This document shows positions 34,133 to 45,589 of a stretch of DNA of 64,000 nt, one piece after another; position 1 is the first letter of the stretch, and every line of letters starts with the position of its first letter. The stretch comes from Enterobacter genomosp. O. Its GTDB lineage: Bacteria > Pseudomonadota > Gammaproteobacteria > Enterobacterales > Enterobacteriaceae. A program made the position numbers and the translations under genes. The notes beneath the pieces were generated by a model. That model did no database searches. It saw only the letters and a program-made list of their open reading frames with translations, and was not told the DNA's origin. The DNA lies in NCBI RefSeq assembly GCF_001022965.1, contig NZ_LECZ01000025.1, positions 434,001 to 498,000 of the forward strand. The letters run 5' to 3'.

Positions 34133-35245
34133 ATGAATCTTGACCATTACATCGAAGAACTGAAAACCCTGGTGAACGTGGACTGCGGAACCCAGACGAT
34201 TGACGGCGTCGCAGCCGTAGCAGGCATCATGCAGCAGCTCTGGCAGCGTGAGGGCTGGCACACGGAGCAGGTGAATTTGGGCGACAAGGTTGGCCCCGGC
34301 GTGTTCGTCAGCAACAAGCCGCAGGCGGAACGGTTCGACGTGCTGCTGGTCGGCCATCTGGATACCGTGTTTCCCGCTGGCACCGTGGCCGAACGCCCGA
34401 TGAGCGAGGACGATACCCGCCTGTACGGCCCCGGCGTCTCGGATATGAAGAGCGGACTTCTGAATATTTTGTGGGCGATGCGCGGGCTCGATGCCGCGGA
34501 CAACGAGCGTCTCGCGATTGCCGTGGCGATGAACCCGGACGAAGAGACCGGCTCTGTCTATTCCCACGAATGGATTGGTGAACTGGCTAAGCGTTCCCGC
34601 TGCGTGCTGGTGTGCGAAGCCGCCCGCTCCGACGGCTCGCTGGTGAAAGCGCGTAAAGGCATGGCGGGCTATCACCTCACCTTCAGCGGCGTGGCGGCGC
34701 ATGCGGGTAACGACCCGGAGAAAGGCCGCTCGGCGATTACCGCGATGGCAAACAGCGTTATCGCCATCAATGCCCTGACGGACTGGGATCGCGGCACCAC
34801 GCTGAACGTCGGCGTTATTCAGGGCGGCAGCGCGGCGAACGTGGTCGCGGACAGCGCCGTGGCAGAACTGGACGTTCGCTTCTGGGAAAACGACGAGTAC
34901 GACCGGGTGAACCAGGCGCTGGAGGCGTTATGTGAGAAAGGCTTTTCAGACGGCGTGACCACCACGCTGACGCGGGTCAATCACAAGCCGGCGATGGCAG
35001 CAAGCGAAGCAACCCAGGCGCTGATGCAGCAGGTAGAAGCGGCGGGTCAAGCGGAAGGCATCGCCATTACCTGGCAGGCGGTCGGCGGTGGGAGCGATGC
35101 CAACCACACGGCAGCGCTCGGCATCCCGACGCTTGACGGCTTCGGGCCGGTTGGCGCCGGGTTCCACAGCCCGGCGGAGTGGCTGGATAAAGCGTCCATA
35201 GCGCCGAGAATTCGGCTGTTGAAGCGGGTGGTATCGATGTTGTAA
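34133..35245 (+). CDS. M20-family metallopeptidase (carboxypeptidase G2-like)
   Basis: 370-residue di-zinc hydrolase. LLVGHLDTVFPAG carries the first ligand and catalytic Asp. YGPGVSDMKSG carries the bridging Asp, NPDEETGS the catalytic Glu pair, and VCEAARSDGSL a third ligand; a late His lies in the GAGFHSPAEW segment. The dimerisation domain begins at AGYHLTFSGVAAHAGNDPEKG. It probably removes a C-terminal amino acid, often glutamate, from small peptides or acyl-amino acids. I prefer the ATG with AGGACGTGAAC; a GTG two codons upstream is possible. No signal peptide, so it acts in the cytosol. Confidence 0.85.
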   Translation: MNLDHYIEELKTLVNVDCGTQTIDGVAAVAGIMQQLWQREGWHTEQVNLGDKVGPGVFVSNKPQAERFDVLLVGHLDTVFPAGTVAERPMSEDDTRLYGPGVSDMKSGLLNILWAMRGLDAADNERLAIAVAMNPDEETGSVYSHEWIGELAKRSRCVLVCEAARSDGSLVKARKGMAGYHLTFSGVAAHAGNDPEKGRSAITAMANSVIAINALTDWDRGTTLNVGVIQGGSAANVVADSAVAELDVRFWENDEYDRVNQALEALCEKGFSDGVTTTLTRVNHKPAMAASEATQALMQQVEAAGQAEGIAITWQAVGGGSDANHTAALGIPTLDGFGPVGAGFHSPAEWLDKASIAPRIRLLKRVVSML

Positions 35246-35250
35246 ACATT

Positions 35251-35322
35251 GCCCGGTGGCGCTTCGCTTACCGGGCCTACGTGTGAGGTGTAGGCCGGGT
35301 AAGGCGAAGCCGCCACCCGGCA
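35251..35322. repeat. REP pair (BIME) between the M20 gene and entH
   Basis: GCCCGGTGGCGCTTCGCTTACCGGGCCTAC (35251-35280) and the inverted GTAGGCCGGGTAAGGCGAAGCCGCCACCCGGC (to 35322), filling the convergent gap. Confidence 0.85.
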
Positions 35323-35334
35323 ATTCTGCACCGG

Positions 35335-35748
<414 letters not shown>

Positions 35749-36501
35749 CTACGCCCCCAGCGTGGAGCCGCCGTCCACCACGATATCCTGCAGGGTGATA
35801 TGGCTGGCGGCATCGGAGGCGAGGAACAGCACCGTACTGGCAATCTCCTGCGGACGGGCGATTTTGCCGAGCGGAATGCCGAGCTTAAACTGCTCGCCAA
35901 AGCCGCGAATGCGCTGCTGCTCCGCATCGTCGCTTTTCCACAGGGTGCGCTGCATATCGGTATCCGTTGAGCCCGGCGACACCAGGTTGCAGCGCACGCC
36001 GCTGCCCGCCAGCTCCAGACCGACGGTCAATGCCAGGCTTTTCAGCGCCGCTTTCGAGGCGCCGTAGGCGCTCATGCCGATGCGCGGCGTATGTGCCGCG
36101 TCAGAGGCCACCGTCACAATCGCCCCGCCCTGCTGACGGCGAAACTGGCCCATCGTCTGCTGGAACAGGTTAAACGCCCCGCCAACGTTGACCGCGAAGG
36201 TCTGCTGCCAGTCCGCCTGCGAGAGCTGGTCCGTCGCCCCCATGCGCAGAATGCCCGCCGCGTTGACCAGCACGTCCAGACGCTCAAGGGTATTAAGCAA
36301 ACGGCCACACACATCGCTGACCTGAGCAAAATCCGCCACGTCCAGCGTTTCGATGGCAAACGGATAATCTTTCTGGGGGAAGGCCAGATCGAACCCGGTC
36401 ACCTGCGCGCCGGCTTCGGCAAACGCCAGCGCCGTCGCGTAGCCAATCCCCTTCCCCGCCCCCGTAACCCAGACGGTTTTACCGGTGAAATCAAATCCCA
36501 T
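35749..36501 (-). CDS. entA: 2,3-dihydro-2,3-dihydroxybenzoate dehydrogenase EntA
   Basis: SDR enzyme of 250 residues that makes 2,3-dihydroxybenzoate with NAD+. Motifs are VTGAGKGIGYATA, VNAAGILRMGA and YGASKAALKSLAL, and the end is VDGGSTLGA. The start MGFDFTGKTVWVTG overlaps the entB stop (TAATG). A start ten codons upstream would run into entB and is not needed. Confidence 0.97.
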   Translation of the reverse strand: MGFDFTGKTVWVTGAGKGIGYATALAFAEAGAQVTGFDLAFPQKDYPFAIETLDVADFAQVSDVCGRLLNTLERLDVLVNAAGILRMGATDQLSQADWQQTFAVNVGGAFNLFQQTMGQFRRQQGGAIVTVASDAAHTPRIGMSAYGASKAALKSLALTVGLELAGSGVRCNLVSPGSTDTDMQRTLWKSDDAEQQRIRGFGEQFKLGIPLGKIARPQEIASTVLFLASDAASHITLQDIVVDGGSTLGA

Positions 36502-37355
36502 TACTTCACCTCGCGGGAGAGCAGCGCCCACCAGGCGTCGAGGGTGGGATTTTTGGCCAGCATCACGAAGTCGATATCGCCATGCACTTTGCGCCAGCGG
36601 GCGGCCAGGGCCATCATGCGCACCGAGTCCAGACCGTAGTCGATCAGGTTTTCGTCATCCATCGGCTCGTCGGACTCGTCCAGCAGCGGCAGGATCAGCT
36701 CGCGCAGCGCGGCCTTTGAGGCCGGAACGGACGGCAGCAGCTCGTCAGTCATCACCACGCGGCCAGAGCGCCCGGCCACGTAGTTAAGGGACATCAGGTG
36801 CTCGTCGCGGGTGAAATCCGCCAGCGCGTCGGCAATAAAGAACGGTTTGATGTCGCGCATAAAGGCATCGGTGGCGGTAGTCATGCAGCCGATGTGGGCA
36901 TACACGCCGGTAATCAGCAGCTGGTTGCGGCCGGTCTCTTTCAGCATCTGCTCCAGCGGCGAGCGGTGGAACGCGCTGTAGCGCCACTTCACCAGCACGG
37001 TGTCCGCTTCGTCCGGCGTCAGCTGAGCAACGATACGCTGCTGCTCCGGCGAGCGGGTCAGACCTGGCCCCCACATGTCGTTGAGCAGGGCGCGATCTTC
37101 GTCGCTCTGCTCTTTCGGCTGGGCGGTGTAGTAGACCGGAATATTATGCGCTTTGCAGTAATCGCGAAGTTTAGCGATGTTAGCCACCACCTGCTGCATC
37201 ATCGCGCTGTTTTCGCCCCAGAAGTTCAGGAAGTATTCCTGCATATCGTGGATCAGCAGCGCGGCGCGTTCAGGTTCAAACGCCCAGTTCACTTTACTGG
37301 TCGGCAGATCTGCGGCGGTTGGCAGCGCGTAAGCGGTTAATTTTGGGATAGCCAT
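36501..37355 (-). CDS. entB: Isochorismatase / aryl carrier protein EntB
   Basis: 284 residues. The N-terminal isochorismatase domain (about 1-205; LLIHDMQEYFLNFW, catalytic Asp) hydrolyses isochorismate. The C-terminal aryl carrier domain holds the phosphopantetheine serine in DYGLDSVRMM (S244). It carries dihydroxybenzoate from EntE to EntF and is activated by EntD. The start MAIPKLTAYALP is the conserved one. Confidence 0.97.
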   Translation of the reverse strand: MAIPKLTAYALPTAADLPTSKVNWAFEPERAALLIHDMQEYFLNFWGENSAMMQQVVANIAKLRDYCKAHNIPVYYTAQPKEQSDEDRALLNDMWGPGLTRSPEQQRIVAQLTPDEADTVLVKWRYSAFHRSPLEQMLKETGRNQLLITGVYAHIGCMTTATDAFMRDIKPFFIADALADFTRDEHLMSLNYVAGRSGRVVMTDELLPSVPASKAALRELILPLLDESDEPMDDENLIDYGLDSVRMMALAARWRKVHGDIDFVMLAKNPTLDAWWALLSREVK

Positions 37356-37365
37356 TCTCTGTTCC

Positions 37366-38976
37366 TCAGCCCCGGGCGCGTTCAGCAAGCCACAGGCGCA
37401 ACTGTTTCTTATCGACTTTGCCGACCGGCGTCAGCGGGAGCGCATCCACGCTCTCCACGCGGTCCGGCAGCTTAAATTCGGCAACGCCCTGCTCGCGCAG
37501 GAAGCGACGCACCTCGACCGCGCGCAGGGGCTGTTTCACCACCAGATACGCGCAGCTCTTCTCACCCAGCAGGCTGTCCTCCATGCTCACCAGCGCGGCG
37601 TGGATCACCGCCTCGTGGCGCAGTAGCAGGTTCTCGATCTCTTCGGCGGCGATCTTCTCTCCGCCGCGGTTGATCTGATCCTTCTCGCGTCCCTGCACGG
37701 TGATGTAGCCCTGCTCGTCGATGGCGATCAGATCGCCGGAGCAGTAAAAGCCGTCGGCGTCGAAGGCGCTGGCGTTGTGTTCCGGGCTGTTAAAATAGCC
37801 CCGGAAGGTATACGGCCCGCGGGTCATCAGACGCCCGACCTCCCCGCGCGGCAGCGGGTTGCCGTGCTCGTCCGCCACCCATACCTCGTCGTCCGGGCAC
37901 ATCGGGCGCCCCTGGGTATTGATGATGCGTTCCGGCGCGTCGTCGAGCGCGGTGTAGTTCACAAGCCCTTCCGCCATGCCGAACACCTGCTGCAGCTGGC
38001 AGCCAATCTCGGCCGGTATACGCGCCGCGAGCGTGGCGGAAAGGCGCGCGCCGCCCACCTGCAGCAATTTGAGCGATTTAAGCTGCGCGTTTCCCGCCCC
38101 GTCGGCGATGGCCTGCAGCCACAGGCTAACCGCAGGCGGCACCAGCGAGGTGACGTTAACCTGATGCTGTTCAATCAGCGGGAAGCAGAGCGTAGCGCTC
38201 GGATCGTTCGCCAGCACCACGCAGCCGCCCGCGGTAAAGACGCCTAACGATCCCGGCGAGCTCATGGCGTAGTTATGCGCCGCAGGGAGCGCGTTCAGGT
38301 AACGCGTTTCGGCGGTAATGCCGCAGATCTCGTTGCTGCGGCGAATGCTGTAGTCGTAATCGTTATGCGTGCGCGGGATAAGCTTGGGCGTGCCGGTGCT
38401 GCCGCCGGAAAGCTGGAAAAACGCCACCTCGTCGGCGGGCGTCGGGTTAGCAATAAAATTGTCCGCCGGGCGGGAAATCGCCGCCTCCAGCACATGCTCA
38501 CCCCCGTCACCGCGCAGCAGGACGACGCGCACCGAACGGTGTTCATCCACGAAAGCGTTAAGGAAGTCATCGCCCGCGAACAGCGCGTGGTCGCGATCGG
38601 CAATCAGCACGGCGGGTTTGATTTGCAGGGCGTAAGCGTTCAGCTCGCTGCGCTGGTGGCTAAAGAGCGCGTTCACCGGCGCCACGCCGATTTGCAGCAG
38701 CGCGAAGAAGGTGATGTAGAACTCGGCCACGTTGCCAAGCTGCACCAGCGCCGTCTCGCCGCGCTGCAGCCCGCGCGCCTGAAGGGCTGAAGCCAGGTTG
38801 TTTACGGACTCATTAAACGCGCGGTAGGTCACGCGACGTTCGCCGTCGATAATGGCGACCGCATCACTATTCGCGCGATCCGTCAGGATGTGTGTCAGCG
38901 GCAGATCCTGCCAGTAGCCTTTTTCACGGTAGCGCAGGGCAAATTCCTCAGGCCAGCGGGTAAAGGGAATGGTCAT
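37366..38976 (-). CDS. entE: 2,3-dihydroxybenzoate-AMP ligase EntE
   Basis: Stand-alone adenylation enzyme of 536 residues that activates dihydroxybenzoate and loads it on EntB. Core motifs are [13 protein letters not shown] (P-loop), [15 protein letters not shown] and [14 protein letters not shown], with a catalytic lysine near the end in [14 protein letters not shown]. It sits 9-10 bases from entC and entB. Confidence 0.97.
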   Translation of the reverse strand: MTIPFTRWPEEFALRYREKGYWQDLPLTHILTDRANSDAVAIIDGERRVTYRAFNESVNNLASALQARGLQRGETALVQLGNVAEFYITFFALLQIGVAPVNALFSHQRSELNAYALQIKPAVLIADRDHALFAGDDFLNAFVDEHRSVRVVLLRGDGGEHVLEAAISRPADNFIANPTPADEVAFFQLSGGSTGTPKLIPRTHNDYDYSIRRSNEICGITAETRYLNALPAAHNYAMSSPGSLGVFTAGGCVVLANDPSATLCFPLIEQHQVNVTSLVPPAVSLWLQAIADGAGNAQLKSLKLLQVGGARLSATLAARIPAEIGCQLQQVFGMAEGLVNYTALDDAPERIINTQGRPMCPDDEVWVADEHGNPLPRGEVGRLMTRGPYTFRGYFNSPEHNASAFDADGFYCSGDLIAIDEQGYITVQGREKDQINRGGEKIAAEEIENLLLRHEAVIHAALVSMEDSLLGEKSCAYLVVKQPLRAVEVRRFLREQGVAEFKLPDRVESVDALPLTPVGKVDKKQLRLWLAERARG

Positions 38977-38985
38977 CAGTCTTCC

Positions 38986-40161
<1,176 letters not shown>

Positions 40162-40189
40162 ATCATCCTCCTCAAATGATAAAAGAAGC

Positions 40190-40208
40190 AATAATGATTA
40201 TCATTTAT
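40190..40208. promoter_or_regulatory. Fur box between entC and fepB
   Basis: The core ATAATGATTATCATT lies inside this 19-base site, which matches the Fur consensus GATAATGATAATCATTATC at 14 of 19 positions. It sits 29 bases from the entC start and 140 from fepB. Iron-loaded Fur should repress both units. Confidence 0.85.
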
Positions 40209-40347
40209 ATTTTCGAGGCTAACCTAATCCCACATCGCTTCGCTGTCAACCGTCGGGCAAATAACTTGTGCGACAAAAGCTTGCATCCCTTCGCGGCAAC
40301 CATGAAAATGAGAAGCATTATCTTCAACAAAAACAGGATACCGCGCT

Positions 40348-41307
40348 GTGAAATTCCCTGCCGTTTGCCGTACTCCCCTGCTTTTATTCGGACTTTTTGT
40401 TTTAGGACTTACCTCAGCCGCCGCTGCCGACTGGCCACGTCAGGTGACCGACAGCCGCGGCGTGCATACCCTGGAGAGCAAGCCGACGCGCATTGTCTCC
40501 ACCAGCGTGACCTTAACCGGCTCCCTGCTGGCGATTGACGCCCCGGTCGTCGCCAGCGGCGCAACCGCGCCGAACAACCGCGTGGCGGACGCGCAGGGTT
40601 TCCTGCGCCAGTGGGGTGATATCGCGAAACAGCGCAAGGTCGCGCGGCTGTACATTGGTGAGCCGAGCGCCGAAGCGGTCGCGGCACAGATGCCGGACCT
40701 GATTTTAATCAGCGCCACCGGCGGGGATTCCGCGCTGGCGCTGTACGACCAGCTCTCCGCCATCGCCCCGACGCTTATCATCAACTACGACGACAAGAGC
40801 TGGCAGGAACTGCTGACGAAGCTGGGCACCATTACGGGACAGGAAAAGCAGGCCGCAGAGCGCATTACCGCTTTTGATAAACAGCTTGCGCAGGTGAAAC
40901 AGCAGATGAAACTGCCGCCGCAGCCGGTGAACGCCATCGTCTACACCGCCGCCGCGCGCAGCGCCAACCTGTGGACCGCAGAATCTGCACAGGGCAAGCT
41001 TTTGCACCAGCTGGGCTTTACGCTGGCTGACCTGCCAGCCGGGCTGCACACCTCCAAAAGCCAGGGCAAGCGCCACGACATTGTTCAGCTGGGCGGTGAA
41101 AGCCTGGCTACCGGGCTGAACGGTGAAGGGCTGTTTGTGTTTGCCGGCGACCAGAAAGATGTGGATGCGATTTACGCCAACCCGCTGCTGGCGCATCTGC
41201 CTTCAGTGAAGAACAAGCGCGTCTGGGTGCTGGGAACGGAGACCTTCCGCCTGGATTATTACAGCGCGATGCTGGTGTTAGACAGATTGAATACGTTGTT
41301 CAAGTAG
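40348..41307 (+). CDS. fepB: Ferric-enterobactin periplasmic binding protein FepB
   Basis: Class III (cobalamin/siderophore-type) binding protein of 319 residues that passes ferric enterobactin from FepA to FepDGC. The signal peptide ends near [11 protein letters not shown]. The body is close to E. coli Fep[35 protein letters not shown] and [11 protein letters not shown]. The start is GTG, as alignment of the signal peptide requires. It is divergent from entC. Confidence 0.96.
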   Translation: MKFPAVCRTPLLLFGLFVLGLTSAAAADWPRQVTDSRGVHTLESKPTRIVSTSVTLTGSLLAIDAPVVASGATAPNNRVADAQGFLRQWGDIAKQRKVARLYIGEPSAEAVAAQMPDLILISATGGDSALALYDQLSAIAPTLIINYDDKSWQELLTKLGTITGQEKQAAERITAFDKQLAQVKQQMKLPPQPVNAIVYTAAARSANLWTAESAQGKLLHQLGFTLADLPAGLHTSKSQGKRHDIVQLGGESLATGLNGEGLFVFAGDQKDVDAIYANPLLAHLPSVKNKRVWVLGTETFRLDYYSAMLVLDRLNTLFK

Positions 41308-41317
41308 GTATTTTACC

Positions 41318-41353
41318 TCCCTCTCCCTGTGGGAGAGGGTCGGGGTGAGGGCA
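41318..41353. repeat. REP palindrome, CCCTCTCCC type, between fepB and entS
   Basis: CCCTCTCCCTGTGGGAGAGGG with GTCGGGGTGAGGGC tail. It fills the convergent gap and ends exactly before the entS stop codon. Confidence 0.8.
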
Positions 41354-42601
41354 TCAGGCCGCACCGTCGTTCAACACACTCTCCTGCCTGAACCGCCGTA
41401 ATTCCGCTAATGCGATCAACAAAATCCCGCCAATCATCGCTAATACAAACCCGCTGCTGCTCGCCGACGCCACCGGGGTCATTATCGCCCCCAGGCCGCC
41501 GAGGATCGCCGCACCGATGGCATCACCCGTCACGTTCTGCGCGGTCCACAGGCCGTTGATGCGCCCGAGCATCCCTTCCGGCGTCTGGGTCTGGATCAGG
41601 GTGTACTGTAACAGCGAGCTAATGGCGCTGAGCCAGCCGAAAATCACCAGGCACAACACGCCCAGCGCCCACACCGGCATCAGGCTAAAGAAGCCAATGG
41701 CGATAAACGAGGCCAGCGTGGCAAGCAGCATAATCAACCCCGGCCGCGCGCTTTGCGCCAGGTTGCCGCTGGTCAGCGCTCCGCACGCCGCGCCGAGCGG
41801 AATGGCGGCGTAGAGAATGCCAATCTCCGAGGCGCTCATCTGCCACTCTCCCGCCAGCGCCGGGTACAGCACTCGCACCGCGCTCGCCATGGTCAGCAGG
41901 CCGCCGAGCAGCGCAATGCCGCCAATCAGCGGGTTGCTGAACAGAAAACGAATGGCTGCCATCAGCGATTTCAGCGGATGCTCGCGCGGCTGCGGCGGAG
42001 GCGGAAGAAGGGGCAGGCGCAGCAGGGTCAGCGTGGTGATAAAGGTCCCCGCCGCCGCCAGCCCGTAGTTCCAGGCCACGTTGCCCGTTGCCAGCAGCAG
42101 GCCGCCCACCATCGGCGAAATCACCGAGCCGAGGCGCACGGTGAGCATGGTGATCGCCCCGGCCTGCATCAGGTTTTCACGCCCGACCAGCGCGGGCGTG
42201 GCCGCCAGCAGCGCCGTCACGCCTAGCGAGGCAAAAAAGCCGTCCCACAGGCCAAGAGCGTAAATGGCAATCAGCGACGGCTCCGGCAGCATGGCGTTCA
42301 GACACAGCCCGATAAAGCCCACGCCGCAGGTGCCGCGCGCCAGCAGGATCAGCTTCTTACGCTCGTAGCGGTCCGCGAGCACGCCGCCGACCATCAGGCC
42401 GATAAACATCGCCCCGCCGGTTAAGGTAACCGACAGCCCCACCAGCCAGCTGGAGTGCGTCATGGTCTGGATCTGTACCGGCACGGCCACGCCGAGCAGG
42501 CCGAGGGATAAAATGGAGATAAAGCGGGCGATAAAAACGGCGCGATACGCCGGGTGCGTTTTAAGCAGGCTGAGGTTGAGCAGCCAGGATTTTTGATTCA
42601 T
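41354..42601 (-). CDS. entS: Enterobactin exporter EntS
   Basis: Major-facilitator protein of 415 residues, 12 predicted membrane helices, that exports enterobactin across the inner membrane. The MFS loop [19 protein letters not shown] lies between helices 2 and 3. It is divergent from fepD with Fur boxes between them, and near identical to E. coli EntS (YbdA). Confidence 0.95.
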   Translation of the reverse strand: MNQKSWLLNLSLLKTHPAYRAVFIARFISILSLGLLGVAVPVQIQTMTHSSWLVGLSVTLTGGAMFIGLMVGGVLADRYERKKLILLARGTCGVGFIGLCLNAMLPEPSLIAIYALGLWDGFFASLGVTALLAATPALVGRENLMQAGAITMLTVRLGSVISPMVGGLLLATGNVAWNYGLAAAGTFITTLTLLRLPLLPPPPQPREHPLKSLMAAIRFLFSNPLIGGIALLGGLLTMASAVRVLYPALAGEWQMSASEIGILYAAIPLGAACGALTSGNLAQSARPGLIMLLATLASFIAIGFFSLMPVWALGVLCLVIFGWLSAISSLLQYTLIQTQTPEGMLGRINGLWTAQNVTGDAIGAAILGGLGAIMTPVASASSSGFVLAMIGGILLIALAELRRFRQESVLNDGAA

Positions 42602-42667
42602 GACAAAGCCTTGAGTGTAATTCTACCCATTCCATGGGCGCACATGCTAACATAGCCAAATAAGATA

Positions 42668-42692
42668 GATAACGATAATCACTATCATTATC
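42668..42692. promoter_or_regulatory. Overlapping Fur boxes between entS and fepD
   Basis: Two overlapping 19-mers match the Fur consensus: 42668-42686 at 17 of 19 and 42674-42692 at 16 of 19. They lie 67 bases before entS and 18 before fepD, so Fur would block both divergent promoters. Confidence 0.9.
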
Positions 42693-42709
42693 AAATCATG
42701 GATGTTGCT

Positions 42710-43714
42710 ATGTCGTTTTCCTCTTCTTCGGTGCGCGCCATTGCCGTGCCCGTTTTATTGCTGCTCCTGAGCCTTGCGATTGCACTCAGCCTGCTGGTCG
42801 GCGCGAAGCCGCTGCCCGCGTCCGTTATCGTTGATGCGCTCACCGGCACCTGTCAGAGCGCCGACTGCGTTATCGTGCTCGACGCCCGCCTGCCCCGTAC
42901 CCTCGCCGGGCTGCTTGCCGGTGGCGCGCTCGGCCTTGCCGGCGCGCTGATGCAAACCCTTACCCGTAACCCGCTGGCAGACCCCGGCATCCTCGGCGTT
43001 AACTCCGGCGCCAGCTTTGCCATCGTGCTCGGCGCGGCGCTGTTCAGCTTCACCTCTCCGTCTGAGCAGCTGGTCATGGCCTTCTGCGGCGCGCTGGCTG
43101 CCTCGCTGATCGTGGCGTTTACCGGCAGCCAGGGCGGCGGGCAGCTGAGCCCGGTGCGCCTGACGCTGGCGGGCGTGGCGCTCGCGGCGGTACTGGAAGG
43201 GTTATCCAACGGCATCGCCCTGCTCAACCCGGACGTCTACGACCAGTTGCGCTTCTGGCAGGCCGGCTCGCTGGATATCCGCACGCTTGAAACCCTGAAA
43301 GTGGTGGCGATCCCGGTCATTATCGCTGCCGCCGTGGCGCTGTTTTTAAGCCGCGCGCTCAACAGCCTGAGCCTCGGCAGCGACACCGCGACCGCCCTCG
43401 GCAACCGCGTGGCGCGCACGCAGCTGATTGGTCTGCTCGCCATCACCGTACTATGCGGCAGCGCGACCGCCGTGGTCGGCCCGATTGCCTTTATCGGCCT
43501 GATGATGCCGCACGTGGCGCGCTGGCTGGTGGGGGCGGATCACCGCTGGTCGCTGCCGGTGACGCTGCTGGCCACCCCTGCCCTGCTGCTGTTTGCCGAC
43601 GTGCTGGGCCGCCTGCTGGTGCCCGGCGAGCTGCGCGTCTCGGTGGTCAGCGCCTTTATCGGCGCGCCGGTGCTGATCTTCCTCGTGCGCCGCAAGCGCG
43701 GAGGTGGCGCATGA
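42710..43714 (+). CDS. fepD: Ferric-enterobactin ABC permease FepD
   Basis: BtuC-family permease subunit of 334 residues. ARLPRTLAGLLAGGALGLAG, MQTLTRNPLADPGILGVNSG and GPIAFIGLMMPHVARWLVG are family hallmarks. I used the ATG at 42710, which gives a length equal to E. coli FepD; an ATG four codons upstream lies close to the Fur boxes. fepG overlaps by four bases. Confidence 0.96.
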   Translation: MSFSSSSVRAIAVPVLLLLLSLAIALSLLVGAKPLPASVIVDALTGTCQSADCVIVLDARLPRTLAGLLAGGALGLAGALMQTLTRNPLADPGILGVNSGASFAIVLGAALFSFTSPSEQLVMAFCGALAASLIVAFTGSQGGGQLSPVRLTLAGVALAAVLEGLSNGIALLNPDVYDQLRFWQAGSLDIRTLETLKVVAIPVIIAAAVALFLSRALNSLSLGSDTATALGNRVARTQLIGLLAITVLCGSATAVVGPIAFIGLMMPHVARWLVGADHRWSLPVTLLATPALLLFADVLGRLLVPGELRVSVVSAFIGAPVLIFLVRRKRGGGA

Positions 43715-44703
43715 TGGCCCCGTCCCGTCGTTTACTCACCAGCGTCTCGCTGCTGCTTATCGCCATTCTGCTGCTGGCGGTCTGGAGCCTGCGCAGCGGC
43801 GCGGTCACGCTCGATTTCACTCAGGTCTTTAACGCCCTGCTCGGCAGCGCGCCGCGCAACATCACTATGGTGGTGACGGAGTGGCGGCTGCCGCGCGTGG
43901 CGATGGCGATTCTGGTGGGCGCAGCCCTGGGCGTCAGCGGTGCGATTTTCCAGTCGCTGATGCGCAACCCGCTCGGCAGCCCGGACGTGATGGGCCTCAA
44001 CACCGGGGCCTGGAGCGGCGTGCTGGTGGCGATGGTGCTGTTTGGCCAGCACCTGACGGCCATCACCTTTACGGCGATGGCGGGGGGCATTCTGACGTCG
44101 CTGGTTATCTGGCTGCTTGCCTGGTGCAACGGCATCGACACCTTCCGCCTGATCATCATCGGCATCGGCGTCCGCGCCATGCTGATGGCCTTTAACACCT
44201 GGCTGCTGCTGCAGGCCTCGCTGGAAACCGCCCTCTCCGCCGGGCTGTGGTATGCCGGTTCCCTCAACGGCCTGACGTGGGGCAAAACCTGGCCCGCCGC
44301 GCCGCTAATAGTGCTGATGTTTATCGGCGCGCTGCTGCTGGTGCGGCGCATGCGTCTGCTGGAGATGGGCGACGACAGCGCCTGCGCGCTGGGCGTAAGC
44401 GTTGAACGCTCGCGCCTGATGCTGATGCTGGTGGCCGTACTGCTGACTGCCGCCTCTACCGCTATCGCCGGGCCGATCTCGTTTATCGCCCTCGTGGCGC
44501 CGCATATCGCGCGTCGTCTTAGCGGGACGGCGCGTTGGGGACTCACCCAGGCGGCGTTCTGCGGCGCGTTGCTGCTGCTGGCCGCCGATCTCTGCGCCCA
44601 GCGGCTGTTTATGCCTTATCAACTGCCGGTGGGCGTGGTGACCGTCAGCCTCGGCGGGATTTATCTCATCGTCTTGCTCGTTCAGGAGTCACGCAAGAAA
44701 TGA
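43711..44703 (+). CDS. fepG: Ferric-enterobactin ABC permease FepG
   Basis: Second BtuC-family permease subunit, 330 residues, forming the heterodimer with FepD. WRLPRVAMAILVGAALGVSG, QSLMRNPLGSPDVMG and GPISFIALVAPHIARRL are seen. The ATG overlaps the fepD stop (ATGA); an in-frame open stretch further upstream lies inside fepD and is not coding. Confidence 0.96.
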   Translation: MMAPSRRLLTSVSLLLIAILLLAVWSLRSGAVTLDFTQVFNALLGSAPRNITMVVTEWRLPRVAMAILVGAALGVSGAIFQSLMRNPLGSPDVMGLNTGAWSGVLVAMVLFGQHLTAITFTAMAGGILTSLVIWLLAWCNGIDTFRLIIIGIGVRAMLMAFNTWLLLQASLETALSAGLWYAGSLNGLTWGKTWPAAPLIVLMFIGALLLVRRMRLLEMGDDSACALGVSVERSRLMLMLVAVLLTAASTAIAGPISFIALVAPHIARRLSGTARWGLTQAAFCGALLLLAADLCAQRLFMPYQLPVGVVTVSLGGIYLIVLLVQESRKK

Positions 44704-45500
44704 CAGACACAACCACCCGCTTGCGCGGCGAAAATCTTACCCTCGGCTACGGCAAAAAAATCATTGCCCGTGACTTATCCGTTGCCATTCCGGACGGCCA
44801 TTTTACGGCAATCATCGGGCCGAACGGCTGCGGTAAGTCGACCCTGCTGCGCACCCTCAGCCGCCTGATGACGCCGGCTGAAGGCAGCGTGTTCCTCGAC
44901 GGAGAGCAGATCCAGCGCTTCGCCAGCAAAGAGGTGGCGCGGCGCATCGGGCTGCTGGCGCAAAACGCCACCACACCGGGAGACATCACGGTACAGGAGC
45001 TGGTCTCGCGCGGGCGCTATCCGCACCAGCCGCTGTTCACCCGCTGGCGTAAAGAGGATGACGAGGCGGTCAGCCGCGCGATGCGGGCGACGGGGATTAC
45101 CGATCTCGCCCTGCAGAGCGTGGATACCCTCTCCGGCGGGCAGCGCCAGCGGGCGTGGATTGCGATGGTGCTGGCGCAGGAGACCGCCATCATGCTGCTG
45201 GACGAGCCGACGACCTGGCTCGACATCAGCCATCAGATTGACCTGCTTGAGCTGCTGAGCGAGCTGAACCGCACGCAGGGGTATACCCTGGCCGCGGTGC
45301 TGCACGATTTAAACCAGGCGTGCCGCTACGCCACGCATTTGATTGCGCTACGCGACGGCGAGATTGTGGCGCAGGGCGCGCCGAAGGAGATTGTGACGCC
45401 GGAGCTGATCGAGCGGATCTACGGCATGCGCTGCATGATTATTGACGATCCGGTGGCGGGAACGCCGCTGGTGGTGCCGTTAGGCAAGCGTGCGGTCTGA
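44700..45500 (+). CDS. fepC: Ferric-enterobactin ABC ATPase FepC
   Basis: ATPase of the enterobactin importer, 266 residues. Walker A GPNGCGKSTL, signature LSGGQRQRAW, Walker B IMLLDEPTTWLD and the switch histidine in VLHDLNQACRY are present. The ATG overlaps the fepG stop. It is convergent with entF; two REP units separate them. Confidence 0.96.
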   Translation: MTDTTTRLRGENLTLGYGKKIIARDLSVAIPDGHFTAIIGPNGCGKSTLLRTLSRLMTPAEGSVFLDGEQIQRFASKEVARRIGLLAQNATTPGDITVQELVSRGRYPHQPLFTRWRKEDDEAVSRAMRATGITDLALQSVDTLSGGQRQRAWIAMVLAQETAIMLLDEPTTWLDISHQIDLLELLSELNRTQGYTLAAVLHDLNQACRYATHLIALRDGEIVAQGAPKEIVTPELIERIYGMRCMIIDDPVAGTPLVVPLGKRAV

Positions 45501-45580
45501 TGCCCTCACCCCGGCCCTCTCCCACAGGGAGAGGGAGCAAACCATCCCCTCTCCCACAGGGAGAGGGTTAGGGTGAGGGG
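45501..45580. repeat. Two REP palindromes, CCCTCTCCC type, between fepC and entF
   Basis: One copy in the GCCCTCACCCCGGCCCTCTCCC orientation (45501-45536), then a second with the hairpin CCCTCTCCCACAGGGAGAGGG and TTAGGGTGAGGGG tail (45545-45580). They face opposite ways in the convergent gap. Confidence 0.85.
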
Positions 45581-45589
45581 CTTTAAACG

